From positions 16,653,318-16,717,317 of the forward strand of contig NC_091147.1 of assembly GCF_041381155.1 (NCBI RefSeq): a stretch of DNA of 64,000 nucleotides, in the 5' to 3' direction. Below, piece by piece: positions 22,601-32,784 of the stretch (the stretch's first letter is position 1; each line of letters opens with the position of its first letter). Position numbers and translations under genes: made by a program. Under the pieces are notes generated by a model. That model saw only the letters and a program-made list of their open reading frames with translations. It did not search any database and was not told where the DNA came from. The DNA comes from Argopecten irradians. Taxonomy: Eukaryota > Mollusca > Bivalvia > Pectinida > Pectinidae.

Positions 22601-23975
22601 AGAGATAGTGACGTGTTATTTCACGCAAATTTTCAATTATATCTCTGTGCTTGAAGACATAAACATTTACAAAAAAAACACCTACATATTCAACGGATAG
22701 GGAGGAGCCGATGCAGTCTAATGCCGGAATGTTTGTCTAAAGTCTCCTTATCCAAAGAAGTCAACACTACACCTTTCCACGTCAGCACAATTATCACCAA
22801 CGGATTTGGAAATACCCGAAGCAGTCTAATGCCGGGAAAATTGTATGAATCTCCTTCTCCGATGAAGTCAACACAACACCTTCCACGTCAACATATATCT
22901 TCAAAGTGCTCAACGGATTTGGAAATACCTGATGCAGTCTAATGCCAGGGAAAACGTGTTTTATATTTTCATCTCCGGAGAGGACTCATTACACTTAGTT
23001 TAACTTATATTCTACAATTTTTACACGGAACTCTCATCTTAAATAATTCTTAGCCTTATTGTGCAAGAAATCACCGTTGGATTCAAGATGGTTGTACATC
23101 GTTTTCAGCACTCATTAACTTTTCATCACGCGACGGCATATTTATAAACATTTCTATATCTACGTTGGACATTTTAAAGTTATATTTTGAATACTGTGTT
23201 TTTAATAATCTATTTGGAACTCTATGTTTTACATACTATACTTATTATGCTTTATATATATTCTTTTCAAGCAACATTCATATCAATAATTTCACTTTCT
23301 TTATATATATTTTATTTTCAATCAAAATATTGAAAATTATTTGAAAGTGTCTTACTTTCATTTTTAACTTAACTGTAAATTTTCATTGTATGAATGTACA
23401 TGCATATAAATGATAAGAATTTTAGAAATTTTATAATTTATTATATCAAATTATATCTAATTTGATATAATGTATAACATGGCGACGAATGTAGTATAAT
23501 ACATATAAATGATAAGAATTTTAGAGTTTGAAATTTGGACTAATATATAATTACCTACATATATCTTTCAAGTATATTACATTGTGTAGGTCAAGCACAT
23601 GTATTTCTTATTTACAATAGTATATGTACGTACATGTAAAGTCTATTGGAAACCAACCTCTTTTAGGGTCATTGTATTGCTACTAATTATATAGCCATGT
23701 TATTAATTATGTTACATGATAAGTTCTAATGAGCAACATGTTTCCCTACGTAATACAGCATCTACGTTGGGTCAACTGTTCCAGGTATTGACTTTCATAC
23801 CCAAATATTGACATATGTTATCCCGATGTACTGCTATATTAACGCGCCAATAATCTCTATACAGAGTCGATTCCTAAGACTCCAATAAACGTATCGTACC
23901 ATTCACTGAATCTGCGTTGGAGTTCTACATCTACTTTTCCTCAACATACATCTACACGAGATTAAAAACATCATA
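19665..23975 (+). mobile_element. LTR retrotransposon fossil, non-autonomous type
   Basis: Two near-identical terminal repeats (19665-20151 and 23490-23975, about 486 bp each) begin TGTAGTATAATAC and end ACATCATA. A primer-binding-site-like TTGGCGCCG directly follows the 5' repeat. The target duplication is ATGT (19661-19664 and 23976-23979). The 3.3-kb interior has no long coding region, so it looks like a non-autonomous (LARD-like) or decayed copy. The family is uncertain; the TGGCGCC primer site fits Ty3/gypsy-type elements. By eye the two repeats differ by a few percent, so it is fairly young for this window, and younger than the satellite it entered. Confidence 0.75.
22690..22950 (+). 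repeat. Imperfect ~115-bp direct repeats inside the LTR element
   Basis: Three copies of a block containing CAACGGAT.., GATGCAGTCTAATGCCGG, and GAAGTCAACAC..C..CCACGTCA. Non-coding. Confidence 0.6.
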
Positions 23976-25455
23976 ATGTAAAATCTTGTATGACAATATC
24001 GTGTAGATGTGATCTTACAAGGGATGTGTAAGTAGATGTGTCACTGAATTATATAATAAGTATGTAAAATCTTGTATGACAATATCGTGTACATGTATAT
24101 GTTCTTACAAGGGATGTGTAAGTAGATGTATCACTGAATTATATAATAAGTATGTAAAATCTTGTATGACAATATCATGTATATGTATATGTTCTTACAA
24201 GGGATGTGTAAGTAGATGTATCACTGAATTTTATAATAAGTATGTAAAATCTTGTATGACAATATCATGTATATGTATATGTTCTTACAAGGGATGTGTA
24301 AGTAGATGTATCACTGAATTATATAATAAGTATGTAAAATCTTGTATGACAATATCATGTACATGTATATGTTCTTACAAGGGATGTGTAAGTAGATGTA
24401 TCACTGAATTATATAGTAAGTATGTAAAATCTCGTATGACAATATCATTTACATGTATATGTTCTTACAAGGGATGTGTAAGTAGATGTATCACTGAATT
24501 ATATAGTAAGTATGTAAAATCTTGTATGACAATATCATTTACATGTATATGTTCTTACAAAGGTGTAGATGGATGTATGTATGTATGTAGTATATGTATA
24601 TCATGAATGTATATATATAATAAGTATGTAAAATCTTGTATGACAATATCATTATATGTATATGTTCTTACAAGGGATGTGTAAGTAGATGTATCACTGA
24701 ATTATATATAAGTATGGTATGACAATATCATTACATGTATATGTTCTTACAAGGATGTGTAAGTAGATGTATCACTGAATTATATATAAGTATGTAAAAT
24801 CTCGTATGACAATATCATGTACATGTATATGTTCTTACAAGGGATGTGTAAGTAGATGTATCACTGAATTATATAATAAGTATGTAAAATCTCGTATGAC
24901 AATATCATTTACATGTATATGTTCTTACAAGGGATGTGTAAGTAGATGTATCACTGAATTATATAATAAGTATGTAAAATCTCGTATGACAATATCATTT
25001 ACATGTATATGTTCTTACAAGGGATGTGTAAGTAGATGTATCACTGAATTATATAATAAGTATGTAAAATCTCGTATGACAATATCATGTACATGTATAT
25101 GTTCTTACAAGGGATGTGTAAGTAGATGTATCACTGAATTATATAGTAAGTATGTAAAATCTCGTATGACAATATCATTTACATGTATATGTTCTTACAA
25201 GGGATGTGTGTAAGTAGATGTATCAATGAATTATATTATAAGTATGTAAAATCTTGTATGACAATATCATTTACATGTATATGTTCTTACAAGGGATGTG
25301 TAAGTAGATGTATCACTTAATTATATAATAAATACATTTTGTATCTTAAATCTTGTATGACACTATCATGTACATGTATTATTCTTACAAGGAATGTGTA
25401 AGTAGATTTATCACTGAATTATCTTATAAATATGTTTAATCTTGTATGACAATAT
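23976..25455 (+). repeat. 90-bp satellite, right part
   Basis: About 16 units of the 90-bp satellite. Most are intact; units near 24550-24790 and beyond 25300 are degenerate. Same phase as the left part across the LTR-element target site. Confidence 0.85.
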
Positions 25456-25477
25456 CGTGTACATGAGATAGTCATGG

Positions 25478-25515
25478 GTGTAGAGATCCGAACCCCTGGA
25501 GTATCGAGGATGCGT
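25478..25515 (+). mobile_element. Solo end of the 'ccctggagtatcgagg' MITE family
   Basis: GGGTGTAGAGATCCGAACCC + ctggagtatcgagg matches the terminal inverted repeat of the elements at 38490 and 59348; only one end is present. Confidence 0.5.
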
Positions 25516-25757
25516 GTTAGTAGGTTTAAGGTCCCATGAATGAAAAACATTTTAGGAGCTGACAAATATATGAAGATTAGAACGACAGGAAACTAAAGGT
25601 TCCTACCATTTCCAGTGATGTCAAATCTATAAAAACAAACACATTTTAATTTTGATGAACCTAACCTTTATCGATCTGAACGCTTCTATCTATTACAGTT
25701 ATATAGGAAAGATTACGTAATTATGTTCTTATGCTTTAATTCATTTGTAACGTCTAC

Positions 25758-25925
25758 TTTATAAACTAATCAAGCCAAAGTGAAGTTTATGATGGTATAA
25801 ATGACCATAATGACGTCACTATATAATGTTGACATGGTAACGTCAACCGATCACTGTCAAAACCATAATGGCCAAGGTGTCAGTTATACCCCCATAGACT
25901 TCACTTTGCCTTGGTTAGTTATACA
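25758..25925. mobile_element. MITE with ~25-bp TIRs
   Basis: Left end AATCAAGCCAAAGTGAAGT; right end ACTTCACTTTGCCTTGGTT is its near-inverse. About 165 bp, non-coding, with an internal TGACGTCA. Confidence 0.6.
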
Positions 25926-26130
25926 GTAAAAGTGATAAGTTAATATAAATATTGTAAATATAAGCATGAAACTAGCGCGCATAATGAATATTAATTGTCT
26001 ACAAAACTGGCATCTATATATAGACCATTGATTCTATAGGAAGATAGTTTGATGCTTTTGAGTGATTTTTTTCTCTGGTCATTGAGTATTAACATTGCAG
26101 ATGTTGAATATGTAATCTATGTCCTTAGTA

Positions 26131-26433
26131 TGTTCTGTATTTGCATATCATAGAGTTATCTGTCATTGCGAGTGGGTATTGATTGTGACGTCATGTGTTT
26201 GCGAGCGTAACGTTATACTTTTCGTAGACTGGTTCCCTTCCCTTAGTTTTCTACCCTCCGCCAGGCTGCGCTCCGCTCACTCAGCGAAGCGTAAGCAAGG
26301 GAGTTAACTGATACGGGAACTAGTCTATACTTTTCGGAGAAAACGACGTGAATTGCGCTCACAAAATAATGACGTTAAAATCGATACCTATCCCAAAGGG
26401 AGCTAACTCTGTAGTATGCAAAGACGGAATTAC
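26131..26433. mobile_element. TGACGTCA-family MITE carrying a nested element
   Basis: Left end TTCTGTATTTGCATATCATA and right end GTATGCAAAGACGGAATT match the family at 17692. It is interrupted by a 103-bp element at 26225-26327. Confidence 0.75.
26225..26327. mobile_element. Nested 103-bp MITE, 9-bp target duplication
   Basis: Ends TAGACTGGTTCCC and GGGAACTAGTCTA are inverted repeats with one mismatch. Flanks are TACTTTTCG at 26216-26224 and 26328-26336. A 9-bp duplication fits Mutator-like elements. No coding capacity. Confidence 0.75.
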
Positions 26434-26454
26434 ATGTACAGTATTTGCACTTAC

Positions 26455-26605
26455 ATGTAGGGATTAATTGTGACGTCATCATTTCTGAGCGAAAATTACG
26501 CCGTTTTCCACAAAAAGGGCGACGTTACGCTCACAAATTACGACGTAGCAAACATCTACTACTCAACCACAAGGGCACATAACTCTGCAATAATGAAAGG
26601 TGAAA
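26455..26605. mobile_element. TGACGTCA-family MITE, partial copy
   Basis: Contains ATTGTGACGTCAT, facing arms gagcgaaaattacgccg and gacgttacgctcac, and an end CATAACTCTGCAATAATG. It sits next to the preceding copy, with a decayed left end. Confidence 0.55.
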
Positions 26606-27479
26606 TACTGGAGCATCACATGCAATAATCAAACTTGGATAGAAATATAAGCGTGGCATAATGGATAAAGTAACCCTAATGAAATCGTGAAGACTGTTTT
26701 GAGAAAATGTGTATAGAGTGACCTTACTGATATCCAGCGGTTACTACAGGACTCGACTGACCATTATGGTCTCCGGGTCTCTAGTCAACGTTGAAACGTC
26801 TATTTATCAGCTTTGTTGACGATTACCAATGTCGCTCTCATTATTGTTGAACTGGTCATTAGAGAATGTGTTGAATTAACCAATCAAGCGGCGTTACAAA
26901 AGACGACGACATATTCACCTTTTTGAATGATTATAAATTCTGAAACCGATTGAAATACTCGTTACTATGCAGTAAGATAATATCTTCTATTTGGCTTCCC
27001 TCCCTCCTTTTACCTGACGTCACGTCATAGTTCATCAAAACGTCACAATAGAGTTCTTTTAACTAGTAAATCGCTCTAGGTAACTACAAGCAGATATACA
27101 TTCATGTCACCGAAACATTCGCCACACGGAATGATAAATAAGTAAGCCAGTCCACAAGTTGGCACTTTCAAATAAGCTTAATCGTCGTATTAAGTCGTTG
27201 ATATGTATAGAGCTATAATATCATACATGCCGACTAATGATCCGAGGAGCTTTAACCAACATTCCCACATATATCTGTAAGCGGGGCTTTAACTTCTCTA
27301 AGTCCTATCTGTACGAAGTACACCAGCTAGATCAGAGCCAGCTGGGTTCAATTTGACAGGGAGCCAATCCTATGCTGGTGAAGGGCATACAGGCACCGTC
27401 CGTGAGCAGACGATATCAATTTTGGGCCTTGTGTATTCTCCACCAAGCACTCTACTATATAGCTACTTACAGCTGAACG
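26606..27479. other. Spacer without supported gene
   Basis: No long frames and no repeats assigned. Confidence 0.35.
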
Positions 27480-27644
27480 CGCATGTCGGCTAGCTCGGCA
27501 GTTCAGCCTCGAGACTTGTCACACGCACGCGTGCACAAACAAAAGTTTGGAAAAGTTGCAAAGTTTGGTGTGGAGCCGAGCCGACCTCATAGTTAACCTC
27601 TATGTGCTGAGTCTAGCGAAGTTTTACTACGGCTACACCAGAAG
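27480..27644 (+). promoter_or_regulatory. Candidate 5' non-coding exon of the zinc-finger gene
   Basis: A GC-richer patch than its surroundings ends in a good donor (CCAGAAG|GTATGT, GT at 27645). The next strong acceptor on this strand before a coding exon is at 32783, one base ahead of the zinc-finger start codon. It is suggestive of a 5' UTR exon and promoter, but no transcript evidence exists here. Confidence 0.3.
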
Positions 27645-28468
27645 GTATGTTATATACACCACAGAGTGACTTCATATAAGCCTAAAGTACATGAATATTT
27701 ATTATTATGATATTGAGCATAGTTAGACAAAGCGACTAATTGCTTTGTAAGCAGAGAGACAAGTTTAAAATCCGTCTAGCAAAAATTATCACTTCAGTTA
27801 CTTAACAGGTTATAGAGTACGGAACTATCTCAAACTTTTCAAACTGTGCTTGAGTAGGACAAAGTAAGATATATACTTGGGGAGGAGTGGCCTACATTTA
27901 CATACTGTGCACCTACACACACATACATACACCCCAGCAATACACAGGCTTCGCTCTGCACTCTGTCCCCTGACCCGCGCGCTACACATTAAGCGGCTTA
28001 CAGCTATATTTAGCCTGCTGTTAACTCAACTGCGAGCCCTATCATGCTTATGACTTCAATAGATTTGTTTAAAAGACTTGGTAAAGTCCGAAAAGTGTAG
28101 TTCTCAGGCGATACAGAACTGAAGTTTGTTCCATGTTCAGTGTTGCACGTCTTTTTATCGCACGAAAAGAAAAGTGTAATACAACGTAAAACACTTATCA
28201 CAAGCGTACTGCATGGATCACAGACTTTTGGTTCTAATTGTACGACTACTTTTATATTATATCTATTTGTGTAATACACAATAATCCATATAATTAAAAG
28301 CAAATAATTTAAGTCTCATTAATTAACAGTTATAGACTATTTTGATTATTACCGTATACGTAGTCGGTTGTGTTCGTGGGGACAATATTTTCGCGATTGT
28401 ATGGGACATCACTATGATCGCGAACATTTGACCCGCAAAATGGATGAAATATATATATATTACTTCCT

Positions 28469-28652
28469 ATTCTGTTTTGCATATTACAGAGTAAGCTGCC
28501 CTTGAGTGTAGGTATTGATTGTGACGTCATTTGTTTGCGAGCGTAACGTCATACTTTTCGGAGGAAACGACGTGAATTTCGCCTACAAATTAATGACGTC
28601 ACAATGGATACCCTACCCGCAAGGGAGGTAAATCTGTAATAATGTAAAGACG
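28469..28652. mobile_element. TGACGTCA-family MITE
   Basis: ATTCTGTTTTGCATATTAC at the left and TAATGTAAAGACGGAAT at the right. Inner GTGACGTCAT and ATGACGTCACAAT. About 184 bp. Confidence 0.75.
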
Positions 28653-28801
28653 GAATAGTCAAATCGTGAAGCCATTTTCGGTTTTAGTAAAATTCGTGAC
28701 AATTTTGACCATTTGAAATAAACACTGTACAGTTACTTTGAAATCATTAAAACGATTTGATGATATCGGACTTTCTATTATCACTAGTAGAATAGATGTA
28801 A

Positions 28802-29231
28802 ATATCAGGGATCAAGCTAGCTCAGATTTTTTACCGTTTATGGGTAAATTTCCCCTCTGGCCTAAAATTTCCCTGAATATTTAAAAATCCACCTTTTGAA
28901 GCTAAAAAATGACCGTTTTTTGTTACACAATTTCCCCTGTGACTTATTTTTTCATGAATTTTGTAAGACTTTTCTTCGCAAATTTCTTCATATATATCAT
29001 ACAGCTACTGCATATTTAATGATAAAATCAAATTTTTCATTATTGAGCTTAAAATCTTGCTTAACTAAATCTAAAAATAAAATTAGTTGTTTTACATTAC
29101 TTTTTCGTCAAAATTATATGTAATTTGGACCAAAATAAGAAGATTCAAATTCCCCTATATTTTGCCAAACTTTTCCCCTATTTTGGAAAATGGTAGTTTC
29201 CCCCAAAAACCTAGATTGATCCCTGAATATG
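28802..29231. mobile_element. MITE with 'atcagggatcaa' TIRs
   Basis: Left end ATATCAGGGATCAAGCTAG is the near-inverse of right end CTAGATTGATCCCTGAATAT. About 430 bp. The interior is rich in tttcccc motifs and does not code. Confidence 0.65.
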
Positions 29232-30026
29232 CATGCAAATGTATTGTTAGGATACGTTGATAATTTATCATTATATGAAGTTAAAAACTGTTTTATAATA
29301 TAGTTATTATTGCATTGCACGCTTAACTCAAAAATGGCTGAAACAATGCTATTTTAAGAAAGAACCTGTACGCGCATAAACAATGTGAAATTTTAACCTG
29401 AACAGATACTGCAAAAGATATTATACCTTAGTTTGGTACATTTGTGATTTTAAATAAAACTGTCAGAAGCCGTTCCTAGTTATGTCTGTAGACAAAAATA
29501 CCCTTTCATTCAATGTCATATCCAGTGGTGCTCGTTCCGATTTTTGTTTTTTTGTTTTTTTTTGCGAAAAATCAGACATTTCGATATAGTTTTTAAAAAT
29601 GTCTAATTACTCTCATCAGATAAGAATATTGCATCGCATGTATTATAATGTCAGATTAGACTGTGTGTCGGGTTTAAAACTTAAATAAAACAAAATAATG
29701 TCCTTTGTATGAACATTAACTGCAATGCCTATGGTTATATGTCAAATCGGTACTGTATATCATTAGCCCGATATAGTGTATGCGTATACCATGAGGTCAG
29801 TATATCAATTGAGCGATGCTGAAAGATAAAATTCTAAAATAGAATTAGGATATGTGATAACTAGATTTACTTGAATAAATTTGTTATGATACAAACATTC
29901 CATTTATGATGAGGATAGATAAGACAGCTTGATCTCCATATGAAAAAAAATATACTCAAGTTGATCCTTATAATTCAGCATAATACACAATCTCGAGAAA
30001 TCGCGAAATTCTGACGGACTCTTTTT
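29232..30026. other. Spacer without supported gene
   Basis: AT-rich, no exon or repeat recognised. Confidence 0.35.
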
Positions 30027-30119
30027 AGGTCATCTGACCCGAAGGATCAGGTTGACCTATAGTCATCGTGATTTGTCCGTCGTCGTCCGCCGTGCGCCGT
30101 CCGTCGTGCGTAAACTTTT

Positions 30120-31405
30120 TCCTTTAAAACGCTACTCCTCCTAAATCGCTAAGCGGATGTAATCCATATTTGGTGTGAAACATTATTAGGGAAGGACAAT
30201 CATATTTTATATAAATGAGCTTGGTCCGACCCCTAGGGGCTGAGGGGTGGGGCCCCAAAAAGGCGAATTTTCTTATTTTAAGCTTTAAAATCCTACTCCT
30301 CCTTCATCCTTTGATGGATTTCATCCATATTTGGTGTGAAACATAATTGGGGAAGGACAATCATATGTTATATAAGCTTTGTTCGACCCCTAGGGGCTGA
30401 GGGGTGGGGCCCCAAAAAGGCAAATTTTCTTAAATTTAGCTTTAAAAACCTACTTCTCCTTCATCCTTGGATGGATTTCATCCATAGTTAGTGTGAAACA
30501 TCATTTGGGACGGACAATCATATTTTATATAAATGAGCCTGGTCCGACCCCTAGGGGCGGAGGGGTGGGGCCCCAAAAAGGCAAATTTTCCTAATTTTAG
30601 CTTTAAAATCCTACTCCTCCTTCATCCTTGGATGGATTTCATCCATATTTGGTGTGAAACATCATTGGGGACGGACAATCATATTTTATATAAATGAGCG
30701 TAGTCCAACCCCTAGGGGCTGAGGGGTGGGGCCCCCAAAGGGCAAATTTTCTTAATTTTAGCTTTAAAATCCTACTCCTCCTTCATCCTTGGATGGGTTT
30801 CATCTATATTTAGTGTAAAACATTATTGGGGAAGGACAATCATATTTTATATAAATGAGCCTGGTCCGACCCCTAGGGGCGGAGGGGTGGGGCCCCAAAA
30901 AGGCAAATTTTCCTAATTTTAGCTTTAAAATCCTACTCCTCCTTCATCCTTGGATGGATTTCATCCATATTTGGTGTGAAACATCATTGGGGACGGACAA
31001 TCATATTTTATATAAATGAGCGTGGTCCAACCCCTAGGGACTGAGGGGTGGGGCCCCAAATGGGCAAATTTTCTTAATTTTAGCTTTAAAATCCTACTCC
31101 TCCTTCATCCTTGGATGTATTTCATCATATTTGATGTGAAACATTATTGGGGACGGACAATCATATTCTATATAAATGAGCCTGGTTTGACCCCTAGGGG
31201 CTGAGGGGTGGGGCCCCAAATGGGCAAATTATCTTAAGTTTAGCTTTAAAATCCTTCTCCTCCTCCATCCTTGGATGAATTTTATCCATATTTGGTGTGA
31301 AACATCATTTGGGAAACACAATATATATTTTATATAAATAATTCTGGTCTTAACCATAGGAACTGAGGGTTGGGGCCCCAAAAGGCAAATTTTCTTAATT
31401 TTAGC
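30120..31405 (+). repeat. ~160-bp tandem repeat inside the TIR element
   Basis: Seven to eight units, each with tcctactcctccttcatcc, gtgtgaaacat, ggacaatcatattttatat, and ctaggggctgaggggtgg motifs. Confidence 0.8.
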
Positions 31406-32110
31406 TGGCCCACTTCCTGTTTTAAGGTTTCAGTCTCCGATCTCAATGAAAATTGGTCTATAGGGGTTTTAATTGATGCCGAACAACATGCAAACATTTT
31501 CGTAAAGATTTTGATATTCCAAGATGGTCGCTGGCCCACTTCCTGTTTTAAGGTTTCAGTCTCCGATCTCAATGAAAATTGGTCTATAGGGGTTTTAATT
31601 GATGCCGAACAACATGCAAACATTTTCGTAAAGATTTTGATATTCCAAGATGGTCGCTGGCCCACTTCCTGTTTTAAGGTTTCAGTCTCCGATCTCAATG
31701 AAAATTGGTCTATAGGGGTTTTAATTGATGCCGAACAACATGCAAACATTTTCGTCAAGATTTTGGTATTCCAAGATGGCCGCTGGCCCACTTCCTGTTT
31801 TAAGGTTTCAGTCTCCGATCTCAATAGAAATTGGTCTATAGGGGTTTTAATTGATGCCGAACAACATGCAAACATTTTCGTCAAGATTTTGGTATTCCAA
31901 GATGGCCGCTGGCCCACTTCCTGTTTTAAGGTTTCAGTCTCCGATTTAAATGAAAATTGGTCTATAGGGGGTTTTAATTGATGCCGAACAACATGCAAAC
32001 ATTTTCGTCAAGATTTTGGTATTCCAAGATGGCCGTTGGCCCACTTCCTGTTTTAAGGTTTCAGTCTCCGATCTCAATGAAAATTGGTCTATAGTGGTTT
32101 TAATTGATTC
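31406..32110 (+). repeat. 126-bp tandem repeat inside the TIR element
   Basis: About 5.5 units (GGCCCACTTCCTGTTTTAAG ... TATTCCAAGATGGCCG). 126 is a multiple of three, so both strands have long false frames. Confidence 0.85.
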
Positions 32111-32784
32111 AGAAGGGGGAACTTTAGGTAAGGACAATCATATTTTATAAAGGACCGAGGTAAGACCCATGGGGATAGTATGACCGAGGTCCAAAATGGG
32201 AGCTTTGCTGAAATTTGGCTTTAAAATCTGACTCCTCCTTATATTAATCCTTGAATGGGTTTCGACCATATTTGGATGAAGGGCTACCAAGTTTGTTCAA
32301 CAAATGACATTTACCTTTTTCAGAAACTTACATATTCAACTAAGGAGTTCCTTGTATTGTTTATATTAATTGTTAACAATTACTTTATACTGTGACTTTG
32401 TTGTTTTGTGCCATGAGTCAGATGACCGTTAAGGCCCATGGGCCTCTTGTTTTCTATGAAATCACTACGCGGTTGTTTTAGCTAATCAAAAGCGACGTTA
32501 CAAACGACGACGCCATTCTGTGGGTAGTCTCAGTCAATCTGACTATTGTAATAATCAAGCGCCTTGTTGAACGACACTCATTTATGAGGTGTATCGCAGA
32601 TTTGTAATCCAATGAAAATGCTCGTTATAAATATTGGTGATATTGATGGAGAAATGAATGAAAGACAACTATAGCAATTACACTTTTGTTATTTAATCAT
32701 TTATGTATAGATGCATACAGTTGTCGTAAATGACCTTATATTTCTGCTATCATAGATGTACCTTTTATGTTTTGTTTTTATAGG

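Larger units (their letters stand above)
30027..32453. mobile_element. 2.4-kb TIR element loaded with tandem repeats
   Basis: Begins AGGTCATCTGACCCGAAGG and ends with GTCAGATGACC + gttaaggcccatgggcctct, so the ends share an inverted GGTCATCTGAC. The interior is two tandem arrays (about 160 bp and 126 bp) with no transposase. A solo right end of the same family (gttaaggcctttaggcctct) lies near 9093. The class is unassigned; it is probably a non-autonomous DNA transposon. Confidence 0.6.

Noticed and set aside
24076-25213. Open frames of 30-residue repeats (ELYNKYVKSCMTIS...)
   Set aside because: The 90-bp satellite has a period divisible by three; these have no start context, splice sites or unique ends.
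27480-27644. Definite promoter of the zinc-finger gene
   Set aside because: Only a GC-rich patch with a donor supports it, so it is kept as a low-confidence candidate.
31330-31998. Long frames on both strands with 42-residue repeats
   Set aside because: Explained by the 126-bp tandem repeat within the TIR element.
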